64,000 bases of DNA. It comes from Burkholderiales bacterium. Lineage in GTDB: Bacteria; Pseudomonadota; Gammaproteobacteria; Burkholderiales; Burkholderiaceae_C. The stretch lies in assembly GCA_028868825.1 (NCBI GenBank), contig JAGWTU010000001.1, positions 242,355-306,354 on the forward strand, given 5' to 3'. The notes under the pieces are model-generated. The model saw only the letters and a program-made list of their open reading frames with translations, did not search any database and was not told the DNA's origin. A program made the translations under genes and the position numbers. Below, in pieces: positions 17,952-26,122 of this stretch (position 1 is the first letter of the stretch; each line of letters starts with the position of its first letter).

Positions 17952-18223
17952 CACGGCCGTTCGATCCCGATCCGCCATGACAGCGCTGCCCAACCCGAAA
18001 CCCATCCCGCCGCGGGGCGGTGCGGCAGGCGGTGCGGCATGCCGCCGCGCATGGCGCCTGTGCGCGCCGGCCGCATGCGCGTTCGCGCTCGGCGCCTGCG
18101 AGACCACCGGCGCCGGCGTCGAGGGTCAATGCCAGATCGGGGGCGGATGGACGACCCAGGCGCGCTTCTGGTCGCGCCAACCGGCCGCCTCGCTCACCGT
18201 CGAATTCAACACCGGAGTCCAGC

Positions 18224-18667
18224 ATGAAACTTCGCATCCTCCCGACCCTCATCGTCGCCGCCTGCGCGGCGCTCCCGCTGGCGGCCCATGCCGGCGGCAA
18301 CCTGCCGCCGGTGCTGACGCAGGGTGGCGTCGAATACCTCAGCGGCGGCATCGGCGACGGGCAGTCCGCCGCGATCAAGGAAGCCAGCCCGCATTGGCCG
18401 CTGACGCTGCTGTTCGCGGTGCGCTCGGGCAAGTCGGCCGACTACCTGGCGAACGTGCATGTCCAGGTGCAGGACGGCCATCACCGCGTCGTGCTCGAGA
18501 CGACCGCGAGCGGACCCTATCTGCTCGCGCGGCTCGCGCCCGGCGCCTACAAGATCGACGCGACCGTCGCCGGCAAGACCCTGGTGCGCTCGGTCAAGGT
18601 CGCCGCGGGCCAACCCGCTCGCGCCGTCTTCGTCTGGCCCGAAGGCACCGACGACAGCGGTTCCTGA
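18224..18667 (+). CDS. Secreted carboxypeptidase-regulatory-like domain protein
   Basis: The 147-residue protein has a clear signal peptide (MKLRILPTLIVAACAALPLA, cleavage near AHA at 23). The mature domain reads as a small beta-sandwich with VHVQVQDGHHRVVLETTASG and LLARLAPGAYKIDATVAGKT, the pattern of carboxypeptidase regulatory-like (transthyretin-like) folds. No catalytic residues are visible, so a binding or structural role in the periplasm is likely. GGAG lies upstream of ATG 18224. Neighbours are a decayed region upstream and a Rieske remnant downstream. Confidence 0.75.
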   Translation: MKLRILPTLIVAACAALPLAAHAGGNLPPVLTQGGVEYLSGGIGDGQSAAIKEASPHWPLTLLFAVRSGKSADYLANVHVQVQDGHHRVVLETTASGPYLLARLAPGAYKIDATVAGKTLVRSVKVAAGQPARAVFVWPEGTDDSGS

Positions 18668-18697
18668 GTTCCGCTTCGTCGCATCGAGGAGACCCTC

Positions 18698-18925
18698 ATG
18701 TCGACGCTCGCCCCATCGATCCACCCTTCGGGCAACCCGCTGGACGAACAGCGCCGGCGCCTGCTGCCGCTCGATCCGATGTCGCACGATTCGGTCCAGC
18801 CCAAGGGCTGCGTCGACCTGACGCTCGTGACGCCGGCCTCGTTCACGGGCATCCTGTGGCGGCGCTCGGGCCGCTGGCGCGACGTGCGAGCGCGACCGCC
18901 TCGATGGCGCGACCCGATGCGATGA
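18698..18925 (+). pseudogene. Remnant of a Rieske (petA-like) gene
   Basis: A GAGGAG site precedes ATG 18698. The 75-residue frame begins MSTLAPS...LDEQRRRLL and jumps directly to PLDPMSHDSVQPKGCVD. The intact Rieske gene at 58100 begins MSTLVTR...LTDEERRRLL and about 80 residues later has VDPLSHDSVQPAACVN. The remnant therefore joins these two segments and lacks the middle. Beyond ~18822 it has no Rieske likeness, and the CTHLGC and CPCHGS cluster motifs are absent. The 18668-18970 gap contains nothing else recognised. Confidence 0.65.
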
Positions 18926-18970
18926 TGCAGGCGACGCCCGAAAGCGCAGCGGGCACGGAGGAGATCAACC

Positions 18971-19768
18971 ATGTGCGAGCTGTTTGCCATGTCGAGCCGG
19001 CATCCGGCCACGGTCCAGATGTCGCTCGAGGAATTCGCGCGCCATGGCGGCCTCACCGGACCGAACAAGGACGGCTGGGGCATCGCCCTCTACGATGACC
19101 GCGATGTGCGTCTCATCAAGGACACGCACCCGGCGGCCGACAGCGCCTGCGAGCGTTTCATCCAGGACCATCCCTACGCCACCCCGTTCGCGCTCAGCCA
19201 TGTGCGCCGGGCCACGCAGGGCGGTGTCGCGCTGCGCAACTGCCAGCCCTTCCTGCGCGAACTCGGCGGCGCCTGGCATGCGTTCGCCCACAACGGGAAC
19301 CTCGAAGGCATGGCCGAATTCGCAAAGGCGCAGACCGGGAATTACCGCCCCGTCGGCGAGACCGATTCCGAGCGCGCGTTCTGCACGCTGCTCGAGCGGC
19401 TACGCCCCCTGTGGCGCGGCGACGCCACGCCCGAACTGGCCGCGCGGCTGGCGGTCATCGGCCCGTTTGCCGCCGAACTGCGCGCGTTCGGGCCGGCCAA
19501 TTTCCTCTACTGCGACGGCGACGCGCTGTTCGTGCACGCCGACCGTCGAATCCAGGCCGATGGCACGATCGCCGCACCCGGCCTGTGGCGCCTCGCCCGC
19601 CACTGCGCCGAGGGCGGCGAACTGGCCGGCGCCGGGCTGCGCATCGGTGCGCGCGGCCAGGAGCAGGAAATCATGCTCTTCGCCAGCGTGCCGCTGAGCG
19701 CCGAGGGCTGGACGCCGCTGGCGCGCGGCGAACTGAGCGTCGCGCGCGCCGGGCGCATCCTGGGCTGA
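18971..19768 (+). CDS. Class II glutamine amidotransferase, YafJ-like
   Basis: This 265-residue cytoplasmic protein starts MCELFAMSS, placing the nucleophile cysteine at position 2 to become the N-terminus after Met removal. Family motifs are GPNKDGWGIALY (~35-46), LSHVRRATQG (~75-84), FAHNGNLEG (~104-112) and ETDSERAF (~129-136). It is a stand-alone Ntn hydrolase resembling YafJ/GatD-like proteins; the acceptor of the released ammonia is unknown. GGAGGA upstream fixes the start. It seems intact despite the decayed genes just before it. Confidence 0.9.
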   Translation: MCELFAMSSRHPATVQMSLEEFARHGGLTGPNKDGWGIALYDDRDVRLIKDTHPAADSACERFIQDHPYATPFALSHVRRATQGGVALRNCQPFLRELGGAWHAFAHNGNLEGMAEFAKAQTGNYRPVGETDSERAFCTLLERLRPLWRGDATPELAARLAVIGPFAAELRAFGPANFLYCDGDALFVHADRRIQADGTIAAPGLWRLARHCAEGGELAGAGLRIGARGQEQEIMLFASVPLSAEGWTPLARGELSVARAGRILG

Positions 19769-19790
19769 GGCGCCTGCGCTCAGGAGGGCC

Positions 19791-19813
19791 CGAGGTCGCG
19801 CTTGCGCGCCTCG
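19791..19813. terminator. Hairpin between convergent genes
   Basis: CGAGG (19791-19795) and CCTCG (19809-19813) pair, with inner GCGC/GCGC pairing around a TT loop. It lies in the 53-bp gap between the convergent amidotransferase and Spy-like genes and could act in both directions. No T tract follows. Confidence 0.35.
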
Positions 19814-19821
19814 ACCCGGGT

Positions 19822-20391
19822 CTAGCGCCCACCGGCATCGGGCTGCCGCGGCGCGCGCTGTTCGGAGCGCTGTGCGGGGGTCAGCACGGCGTCGATGCGC
19901 TGGCGCTCGGTCAGTGCCAGCTCGAACATCGCCTTGCGCGTGGCCGTCATCGAATCGAAGGCCTTGCGCGCCGCCTGCTCGTCGACGGCGCCGGGGCCGA
20001 ACATGCCGCCCATGCCCCAGCGCTGCTGGTGCATCGATGCCATGAGCTGCTGGCGCGCCTGCGCCGTCTCCTGCGCGATCTGCGCGATCTGCTTGCGCTG
20101 CGCATCGCTGAGGTCGAGCGCGGCGAGCCGGCCGCCGCCCTGCCAGCCGCCCATCATGCCGGCGCCCATGCCCCCCATGCCTCCCATGCCGCCGTAGCCG
20201 CCCGGCCCGGCACCGCCGTACATCATCCCCATGGCGCCGTGGCCGCCACCGAAACCGCCGCCGGGCCCGCAGGGGGTGCCGACGCTCGCGTCGGGACCGG
20301 CTGCGAAAGCGGTGACGCCCACCAATGCCAGCACGCCGATGCTGCCGACGACGATCTGTTGCATGCGCTTCACGATAGCCTCCTGGTTCAC
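19822..20391 (-). CDS. Spy/CpxP-family (LTXXQ) periplasmic protein with Gly/Met-rich linker
   Basis: The 189-residue protein has an N-terminal signal (IVVGSIGVLALVGVTAFA) and a long low-complexity Gly/Met segment (~45-85) with repeated GGMGGM units. The helical domain carries LDLSDAQRKQIAQI and a C-terminal LTPAQR, the LTXXQ signature of Spy/CpxP chaperone-like stress proteins. ATG 20364 (MQQIVVG) is an alternative start. It is divergent from an OmpR-type regulator and kinase, a common arrangement in which that system controls the Spy-like protein. The methionine cluster suggests Cu or other soft-metal binding (inference). Confidence 0.85.
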   Translation of the reverse strand: MNQEAIVKRMQQIVVGSIGVLALVGVTAFAAGPDASVGTPCGPGGGFGGGHGAMGMMYGGAGPGGYGGMGGMGGMGAGMMGGWQGGGRLAALDLSDAQRKQIAQIAQETAQARQQLMASMHQQRWGMGGMFGPGAVDEQAARKAFDSMTATRKAMFELALTERQRIDAVLTPAQRSEQRAPRQPDAGGR

Positions 20392-20555
20392 GAATCCCGG
20401 GAAGGTCCCGGACCGCCTTCATTGCAGCGCCGCAACGTAAGCTGGGCGTGTCAAGACGAGGCCGATTTGTCGCCGCCGGTGTCGGATCGCGATGCCGACA
20501 CAGTGCGTTACCCTGAAGTCGGGCGTCCACCGGGCGCCGGGGATTCAATAGCGCC

Positions 20556-21278
20556 ATGGACACGTGCGACCACATCCTGATCGTCGACGACGATGTCGAG
20601 ATCCGCACCCTGCTGGGCAGCTACTTCGAGCGCAACGGCCTGCGGTCGACCGCGGTCGGCGATGGCCGCGCGATGTGGCGTGCGCTCGACGGCGGCCACT
20701 TCGATCTCGTCGTGCTCGACGTGATGCTGCCCGGCGACGACGGCCTGACGTTGTGTCGCGAGCTGCGCGCGAAATCCGAGCTGCCGGTGATCATGCTGAC
20801 GGCGCGCGGCGACGAGACCGACCGCATCGTCGGGCTCGAGATGGGCGCCGACGATTACCTGCCCAAGCCCTTCAACCCGCGCGAGCTGCTCGCGCGCATC
20901 AAGGTCGTGCTCAAGCGCGTGCGCAGCCTGCCGCCGAACCTGCGGCCCGACGACAGCCGCCGGCTCGCCTTCGCAGGCTGGACGCTGGACACGGTGCACC
21001 GGCACCTGGTCTCGCCGGCGGGCGTCGTCGCCTCGCTCAGCGGCGCCGAGTTCCGCCTGCTGCGCATCTTCCTCGCCCACCCCAACCGCGTGCTCAACCG
21101 CGACCAGCTCGTCGACCTGACGCAGGGGCGCGAGGCCGATCCGCTGGACCGCAGCATCGACGTCCAGGTCAGCCGGCTGCGCCACCGGCTCGGTGACGAC
21201 CCCAAGGACCCGAGCCTGATCAAGACCGTGCGCGGCGAGGGCTATGTGCTGGCGGTGCCGGTGACGGGGCAGGCCTGA
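20556..21278 (+). CDS. OmpR-family response regulator
   Basis: The 240-residue regulator begins DTCDHILIVDDDVEIRTLLG, with acidic pocket residues and the phosphoacceptor D55 in VVLDVMLPGDDG. MLTARGDE and DYLPKPFNPRELLAR complete the receiver domain. The C-terminal winged helix has LSGAEFRLLRIFLAHP and SIDVQVSRLRHRLGDDP. It is most like OmpR/RstA-type regulators. Its stop overlaps the kinase start by 1 bp (TGATG). The ~165-bp divergent gap to the Spy-like gene is the likely regulatory region. Confidence 0.94.
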   Translation: MDTCDHILIVDDDVEIRTLLGSYFERNGLRSTAVGDGRAMWRALDGGHFDLVVLDVMLPGDDGLTLCRELRAKSELPVIMLTARGDETDRIVGLEMGADDYLPKPFNPRELLARIKVVLKRVRSLPPNLRPDDSRRLAFAGWTLDTVHRHLVSPAGVVASLSGAEFRLLRIFLAHPNRVLNRDQLVDLTQGREADPLDRSIDVQVSRLRHRLGDDPKDPSLIKTVRGEGYVLAVPVTGQA

Positions 21279-22684
21279 TGCGGCTCTTGCCGCGCTCGCT
21301 GTTCGGCCGCCTCGTCGGCGTGCTCGCCGTCGGGCTCGTGCTGGCGCAGGTGGCGAGCGCCTGGATTAACTGGTCCGAGCGCGACCGCATGCTGGTCGAG
21401 GTGGCCGGGATGCAACCGGTGCAGCGCATCGCCGACATCGTGCGCCTGCTCGACTCGGCCGCCCCCGCCGAGCGCCAGCGCATCGCCGGCATCCTCGACG
21501 CGCCGCCGCTCGTGCTCAGGCTGGGCGGTTCGACGCTGCCCCCCGGCACGGGCGACGAGGCCAGCCCGCAGGCGCGCATGGTCGCGGCCATGCTGCACGC
21601 GGCGCTGGGCGGCGAGCGGGCCCTGCGGGTGGCCGTCACGGCGCATGGCCCGGCCGGCCGCGCCGCTGCGCCGCCGTGGATGGAGCAGCACAGGATGACG
21701 ATGAGGGGACCGCGCGGCGAAGCGAGGCCGGGCTGGGGCCGCGGTGCGTCCGGCATCGGCCTCGTCACCCGAGTGCAGCTCGCCGACGGGCTGTGGGTCA
21801 CGTTCGATACCGGGCTGCCGCGCGAATCGGCGAGCCTGCCGCTGCGCCTGCTGGCGACGCTGACGATGCTGCTGCTCATCGTGCTCGGCCTGTCGTTCAT
21901 CGCCATGCGCTGGCTGAGCCGGCCGCTGCGCGTGCTCGCCGAGGCCGCCGAGGCGCTGGGCAAGAACATCCACCGCGGGCCCCTGCCCGAGGACGGGCCG
22001 ACCGAGGTCGTGCGCGCGGCGCAGGCCTTCAACCGCATGCAGGCGCGGCTCGTGCGCTACATCGACGACCGCACGCGCGTGCTTGCGGCGATCTCGCACG
22101 ACCTGAAGACGCCGCTGACGCGACTGCGGCTGCGCGCCGAACTGCTCGACGACGGCGAACTGCGCGAGCGCTTCGACAAGGACCTGCAGGAGATGCAGGC
22201 CATGGTCACCGACGCGCTGGCGGCGCTGCGCGGCCTCGAAGGTCCGGCGCAGACGGTGCCGGTGGACATGATGGCGCTGCTCGAAAGCCTGCAGGCCGAC
22301 AGCGAGGAGCTCGGCCGTGCGGTCGAGATCGAGGGCTGCGCGCGCGCGCCGCTGCTCGGCGATCCGCTGCGCCTGAAGCGCTGCGTCGGCAATCTGGTCG
22401 AGAACGCGGTCGTCTACGGGCGCCGCGCGCATGTCGCCGTCGACGACGCGCCGGCGGCGCTGACGCTGCGCATCCGCGACGAGGGACCGGGGATACCGGC
22501 GCCCCTGCTCGAGCGCGCGTTCGACCCCTTTTTCAGGCTCGAGGGTTCGCGCAGCCGCGAGACCGGCGGCACGGGCCTGGGGCTGAGCATCGCCCGCAGC
22601 ATCGCGCGCGAGGCTGGCGGCGAGGTGTCGCTGCGCAATCTGCCGGCCGGTGGTCTGGAGGCCTGCCTCGTGTTGCCGCGTTGA
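21278..22684 (+). CDS. Two-component sensor histidine kinase, partner of the OmpR-type regulator
   Basis: The 468-residue kinase has TM1 at ~9-30, a periplasmic sensor domain (~31-190), TM2 (~195-215), and a HAMP domain (RWLSRPLRVLAEAAEALG). H274 in LAAISHDLKTPLTRLR is the phosphoacceptor. The ATPase domain has VGNLVENAVVYG, RDEGPGIPAPLLERAFDPFF and GGTGLGLSIARS. The periplasmic part contains a Met/His-containing stretch (PPWMEQHRMTMRG), compatible with metal sensing but not proof. It is translationally coupled to the regulator. Confidence 0.93.
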   Translation: MRLLPRSLFGRLVGVLAVGLVLAQVASAWINWSERDRMLVEVAGMQPVQRIADIVRLLDSAAPAERQRIAGILDAPPLVLRLGGSTLPPGTGDEASPQARMVAAMLHAALGGERALRVAVTAHGPAGRAAAPPWMEQHRMTMRGPRGEARPGWGRGASGIGLVTRVQLADGLWVTFDTGLPRESASLPLRLLATLTMLLLIVLGLSFIAMRWLSRPLRVLAEAAEALGKNIHRGPLPEDGPTEVVRAAQAFNRMQARLVRYIDDRTRVLAAISHDLKTPLTRLRLRAELLDDGELRERFDKDLQEMQAMVTDALAALRGLEGPAQTVPVDMMALLESLQADSEELGRAVEIEGCARAPLLGDPLRLKRCVGNLVENAVVYGRRAHVAVDDAPAALTLRIRDEGPGIPAPLLERAFDPFFRLEGSRSRETGGTGLGLSIARSIAREAGGEVSLRNLPAGGLEACLVLPR

Positions 22685-22752
22685 AAGGACCGGGCGGATG
22701 CGCGCATCCGCTGCGCGGCGCCGCCGTGATGCGGCTCGACCGGGGGCGCACC

Positions 22753-22796
22753 GACCCGATCGGGTCAGCGGCCGTCGCGCCGGCATGTCCGGCGCG
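22753..22796. terminator. Palindrome and strong hairpin after the kinase gene
   Basis: GACCCGATCGGGTC (22753-22766) is a perfect 14-bp palindrome. Ten bases later CGCGCCGG (22776-22783) and CCGGCGCG (22789-22796) form an eight-pair stem with a CATGT loop. They lie between convergent genes and probably end transcription from one or both sides, although there is no T tract. Confidence 0.4.
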
Positions 22797-22810
22797 CGGA
22801 ACCGGGCCGC

Positions 22811-23041
22811 TCAGTTCAGGTCGGGATCGGGGTCGGCCGCATCGAGATCGTCGGCCTCGCCGCCCGCGTCGGCGGATTCGCCGTCACCGCCCGCCGCGCT
22901 CGCGCCGGCGACGCGGTCCAGCGGTCGGCAAAGCCGGCGCTGCAGCTGACCCAGGCGCTCGGAACGGGCCACCGCGGCCAGCACGAGCTCGGGGTCGATC
23001 ATCATCTGGAACGGATTGCGTACCGAAGTCTGCTGGGACAT
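22811..23041 (-). CDS. Small conserved-type hypothetical protein
   Basis: The 76-residue protein opens MSQQTSVRNPFQMMIDPELV and continues with ARSERLGQLQRRLCRPLD, then an acidic Asp/Gly/Ala tail. From memory, similar short proteins with an NPFxMMIDPE start are widespread in Burkholderiales, but no function is known to me. The first half looks ordered and the last ~30 residues disordered. It has no signal peptide or membrane helix and stands alone. The ~140 bp upstream hold no recognisable gene. Confidence 0.65.
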   Translation of the reverse strand: MSQQTSVRNPFQMMIDPELVLAAVARSERLGQLQRRLCRPLDRVAGASAAGGDGESADAGGEADDLDAADPDPDLN

Positions 23042-23184
23042 CTCGCTGCTCCATGGGCTGGTCGACCAACCCTGGGATGCACTCTACGCCCGCACCCCGC
23101 GCAAGCGAAGTCGGCGCGGCGCCAAAGACTCTGTCGGATGAATTCCGACACGAATGACGACTCGCGCGCGCGACGACCCCGCGT

Positions 23185-23832
23185 TCAGGGCTTGCCGGCA
23201 GCCGCCTCGGCGAGTCGCGCCGCGAGCTTGTCGCGGCCGTCCAGCCTGGCGAAAGCCGCCGCGTCCAGGCCCTGGATATTGCGTTTTCGCGGATCGGCGC
23301 CATGCGCCAACAGCAGCGCAACCGATCCTTCGCTGCCGTAGCGCGCCGCCATCATCAGCGGTGTCGTCCCGTTCGGCGACGGCGCATCGACGACGGCACC
23401 GCGATCGAGCAGCAACGCCACCGCCTTGGGCTGCGGACCCGTGGCCGCGTAGTGCAGCGGCGTCCAGCCTTCGCGGTTGACCTGCGCGCCGTGGTCGATC
23501 AGCTTCTGCACCCAGTCGGTTTCGCCGCGCAGCGCCGCCATCATCAGCGGCGTCTCGCCGGCCGCATTCGTCGCCTCGACCTCGATGCCGGGCTGCGCCA
23601 GCAGCAGTTCGGCCACCTTGAGCGAGTGTTCATTGAGCGCCAGGTACAAACCCACCTGCCCCTTGGGGCTCCTCGTGTTGGGGTCGAATCCCTGGCCCAG
23701 CAACTCGCGTACGGTAAGCGCGTTGTCGACCCCGATGGCGCGGAAGAAATCCACCGCGGGGTCGGCTCTGGCGACAAAAGATACCATTAAAACAATGGCG
23801 TAGATAAAATATCTAAAGTAGTTTCTCATCAT
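23185..23832 (-). CDS. Secreted ankyrin-repeat protein
   Basis: From ATG 23832 the protein has 215 residues; the adjacent ATG 23829 is equivalent. A signal peptide (YFIYAIVLMVSFVARA) precedes about five ankyrin repeats, with units such as NAAGETPLMMAALRGETDWV, REGWTPLHYAATGPQ and PNGTTPLMMAARYGSEGSVA. It is probably a periplasmic protein-binding scaffold. Its start overlaps the end of tatD by ~20 bp, so it is coupled to that operon. The signal-peptide region is distinctly more AT-rich than its surroundings. Confidence 0.87.
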   Translation of the reverse strand: MMRNYFRYFIYAIVLMVSFVARADPAVDFFRAIGVDNALTVRELLGQGFDPNTRSPKGQVGLYLALNEHSLKVAELLLAQPGIEVEATNAAGETPLMMAALRGETDWVQKLIDHGAQVNREGWTPLHYAATGPQPKAVALLLDRGAVVDAPSPNGTTPLMMAARYGSEGSVALLLAHGADPRKRNIQGLDAAAFARLDGRDKLAARLAEAAAGKP

Positions 23833-24628
23833 CTTCCGGGCTCGGCGGCAAGGCGGGAATCGCGAAAAGACGCTCGAAGTTGGCGCTCGTGACGCGCGCG
23901 ATCTCGTCGACCGGCAGGCCTTTGATGGCCGCCAGCTGCGCCGCGACATGGGCGACGTAGGCCGGCTCGTTGGGCTTGCCGCGATGCGGCATCGGCGCCA
24001 GATACGGACTGTCGGTCTCGATCAGGCAGCGTTCCAGCGGCACCAGGCGCGCGACCTCGCGCAACGCCGTGGCGTTGCGGAACGTCAGGATGCCCGAGAA
24101 GGAGATGTGAAAGCCCAGCGCCAGCGCCGCCTCGGCGACGGCCATCGTCTCGGTGAAGCAGTGGAACACGCCGCGCACGGCGCCCTGCCCTTCGTCGGCC
24201 AGCACGGCCAGCGTGTCGGCGCTGGCGCTGCGCGTGTGCACGACCAGCGGCAGCGCGGTGGCGCGGGCGGCACGGATGTGGACGCGAAAACGCTCGCGCT
24301 GCCAGGCCATGTCCTCGAGGCTGCGCCCGGCCAGCCGGTAGTAGTCGAGCCCGGTCTCGCCGATGCCGACGACGCGCGGCAGCGCGGCGCGCTCGACGAG
24401 GTCGGCCAGCGTCGGCTCGGCCACGCCCTCGTTGTCGGGGTGCACGCCGACCGTGCACCAGATCTCGTCGTGCCCGGTGGCGACGCCGTGGACGGTCGGA
24501 AACTCCTCCAGCGTCGTGCAGATGCACAGCGCGCGGTCGACCCGCGCCTGCGCCATCGAGCGGCGGATCTGCGGCAGGCGGTCGAGCAGCGCCGGGTCGC
24601 TGAGATGGCAATGGCTGTCGACGTACAT
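23813..24628 (-). CDS. tatD: TatD-family metal-dependent deoxyribonuclease
   Basis: The 271-residue TIM-barrel metallohydrolase starts MYVDSHCHLSDPA, with metal-binding HxH. VGIGETGLDYY (~91-101), VVHTRSASADT (~130-140), GVFHCFTET (~154-162) and LIETDSPYLAPMPHRGK (~201-217) are the other ligand and active-site motifs. TatD enzymes have Mg-dependent 3'-5' DNase activity in DNA repair. The gene lies 28 nt after pilZ within mltG-tmk-holB-pilZ-tatD, a standard betaproteobacterial order. A second TatD-family gene lies at 52460. Confidence 0.93.
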   Translation of the reverse strand: MYVDSHCHLSDPALLDRLPQIRRSMAQARVDRALCICTTLEEFPTVHGVATGHDEIWCTVGVHPDNEGVAEPTLADLVERAALPRVVGIGETGLDYYRLAGRSLEDMAWQRERFRVHIRAARATALPLVVHTRSASADTLAVLADEGQGAVRGVFHCFTETMAVAEAALALGFHISFSGILTFRNATALREVARLVPLERCLIETDSPYLAPMPHRGKPNEPAYVAHVAAQLAAIKGLPVDEIARVTSANFERLFAIPALPPSPEDDEKLL

Positions 24629-24656
24629 GGCAACGGCGGCCCCGGGCGGGCCGCGC

Positions 24657-25070
24657 TCAGAGCGTCTGGGTCGGCTTCGAAGACGAGATGCTCGTGCCCA
24701 GGATCTCCTCGATCTTGATCTTGAGCTGGCGCGACTTGTCGTCGTTGGGGAAGCGCACGCCCACGCCCTGGGTGCGCCCGCCCGAGGCGTTGGCCGGCGT
24801 GATCCAGGCCACCTTGCCGGCGACCGGGAAGCGCTGCGGATCGTCGGGCAGCGACAGCAACAGGTAGATGTCGTCGCCCATGCGGTATTCGCGCTGCGTC
24901 GGCACGAACAGGCCGCCGTCGGTGAAGATCGGGATGTAGGCGGCGTAGAGCGCACCCTTCTCTCGGAACACGAGCTGGATCACGCTGGGCCGGTTGCTCG
25001 GCGCCGGCGATGCCGGCGTGAGCGGCGCATTCAGCGTGCTGGCGCGGGTCGTCGCGGTGCGGTCGTTCAT
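24657..25070 (-). CDS. pilZ: PilZ-domain protein, type IV pilus-associated
   Basis: The 137-residue cytoplasmic protein carries a PilZ fold: an N-terminal disordered stretch, then FREKGALYAAYIPIFTDGGLF, YRMGDDIYLLLSLPDD and a GVGVRFPNDD end. Consistent with the type IV pilus PilZ subgroup, the RxxxR and D/NxSxxG c-di-GMP-binding motifs are not clearly present. PilZ of this group acts with FimX/PilB in pilus assembly. Its ATG overlaps the holB stop (ATGA), matching the conserved position between holB and tatD. Confidence 0.9.
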   Translation of the reverse strand: MNDRTATTRASTLNAPLTPASPAPSNRPSVIQLVFREKGALYAAYIPIFTDGGLFVPTQREYRMGDDIYLLLSLPDDPQRFPVAGKVAWITPANASGGRTQGVGVRFPNDDKSRQLKIKIEEILGTSISSSKPTQTL

Positions 25071-26122
25071 GGACGCAGTGTATCCATGCGCCCGGGTGCC
25101 GGCTCGGCCGAAAGTGCGGCGCGTCCCGACAGCACCAGCGACTCGATCAGCAGCCCCTCGTTCCAGGGGTGGTCGGCGTGGCGGGCGACGCGGTCGAGTT
25201 CGCGCGACCAGGCGGCCAGCGCGGCGATGCCGGCGCGTGCCGGCACGGCGTCGTGCGGGAAATAACGCGCGAGGCCGCCGACGCTGCGCGCCATCGCGTC
25301 ATGGCAGATCTTTTGCAGCGCGTCGAGCGCCTGCGGCACCGGCCAGCCGGCCAGCGCCCCCGCCTGGCCGCGCGCGACCGCGAGCGGCAGCGCGGTCCAG
25401 GCTGCGGCATCGACGCCCTGCTGCGCCAGCGCCAGCGCGTCCAGCGGACGCCCATTGCAGGCCTGGATGAGGATGCGCGCGCCGTCGGCGTCGGCCACGC
25501 CCTGCCCGGCGAGCCAGCTCGCGGCCAGCGCCGGATCGGGATCGGGCAGGCGCACGCGCTGGCAGCGGCTGCGCACGGTGGGCAGCAGCCATTCGGGGTC
25601 GGCGCAGGTCAGCAGCAGCCGCGTCGATCCGGGCGGCTCCTCGAGCGTCTTCAGCAGCGCGTTGGCCGATTGCACGTTGAGCGCGTCGGCAGGGTGCAGC
25701 AGCGCGACCTTGCCGCGGCCGCGCGCCGGCGTGCGCGTCGTCCAGTCGATCAGCGCGCGCACCTCGACGATGCGGATCTGCCGGCTGGGCTTGCGCTTGG
25801 CGTCTTCGCCGTCGACCTTGTCGTCGATCAGCGGCCAGTCGTGGGCGCGACGCAGCGTTTCGGGCAGCAGCACGAGCAGGTCCGGGTGCAGCCGCGATTG
25901 CACGAGGCGGCAGCTGCCGCAGCGGCCGCAGGGGCGCGCGACACCCTCGGCGGCCTCGCACAGCCAGGCCTGCGCGATGGTGACGGCGAAGGGCAAGGCA
26001 CCGATGCCCGCGGCGCCGTGCACGAGCAGCGCATGGCCGCGCTGCGTCGCCAGCACCTCGCGCAGCGGTGCCGCCAGCCAGGGCAGCGGCAGCGCGCCGT
26101 CCTCATCGGCGCAGAGGTTCAC
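25067..26122 (-). CDS. holB: DNA polymerase III delta' subunit
   Basis: This clamp-loader subunit has 351 residues from GTG 26122, which overlaps the tmk TGA; the next GTG at 26125 is an alternative. The AAA+ P-loop is degenerate ([13 protein letters not shown] lacks the GKT lysine), as expected for non-hydrolysing delta'. CGRCGSCR with a later His is the zinc-binding module. [15 protein letters not shown] and the sensor-like [20 protein letters not shown] follow. The C-terminal oligomerisation domain is more variable. Confidence 0.92.
   Translation of the reverse strand: MNLCADEDGALPLPWLAAPLREVLATQRGHALLVHGAAGIGALPFAVTIAQAWLCEAAEGVARPCGRCGSCRLVQSRLHPDLLVLLPETLRRAHDWPLIDDKVDGEDAKRKPSRQIRIVEVRALIDWTTRTPARGRGKVALLHPADALNVQSANALLKTLEEPPGSTRLLLTCADPEWLLPTVRSRCQRVRLPDPDPALAASWLAGQGVADADGARILIQACNGRPLDALALAQQGVDAAAWTALPLAVARGQAGALAGWPVPQALDALQKICHDAMARSVGGLARYFPHDAVPARAGIAALAAWSRELDRVARHADHPWNEGLLIESLVLSGRAALSAEPAPGRMDTLRP

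Larger units (their letters stand above)
17876..18223. other. 348-bp stretch without a confirmed gene
   Basis: The stretch holds a bipartite motif and a palindrome (separate entries). After them an open frame from ATG 17977 begins MTALPNPKPIPPRGG and contains FALGACETTGAG, superficially like a lipoprotein signal. The frame runs without a stop into and beyond the next gene in another register, and I recognise no family. It may be a decayed gene or simply GC-rich open sequence. Nothing else is seen. Confidence 0.5.

Noticed and set aside
17977..19098. A 373-codon frame with a lipoprotein-like start
   Set aside because: After ~18220 it is a shadow of the carboxypeptidase-regulatory-like gene. 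The first 80 residues match no family I know, so it is described only as possible remnant sequence.
20140..20240. Short tandem repeats resembling a repeat array
   Set aside because: They encode the Gly/Met-rich linker of the Spy-like protein; units are short and irregular, with no spacers as in CRISPR.
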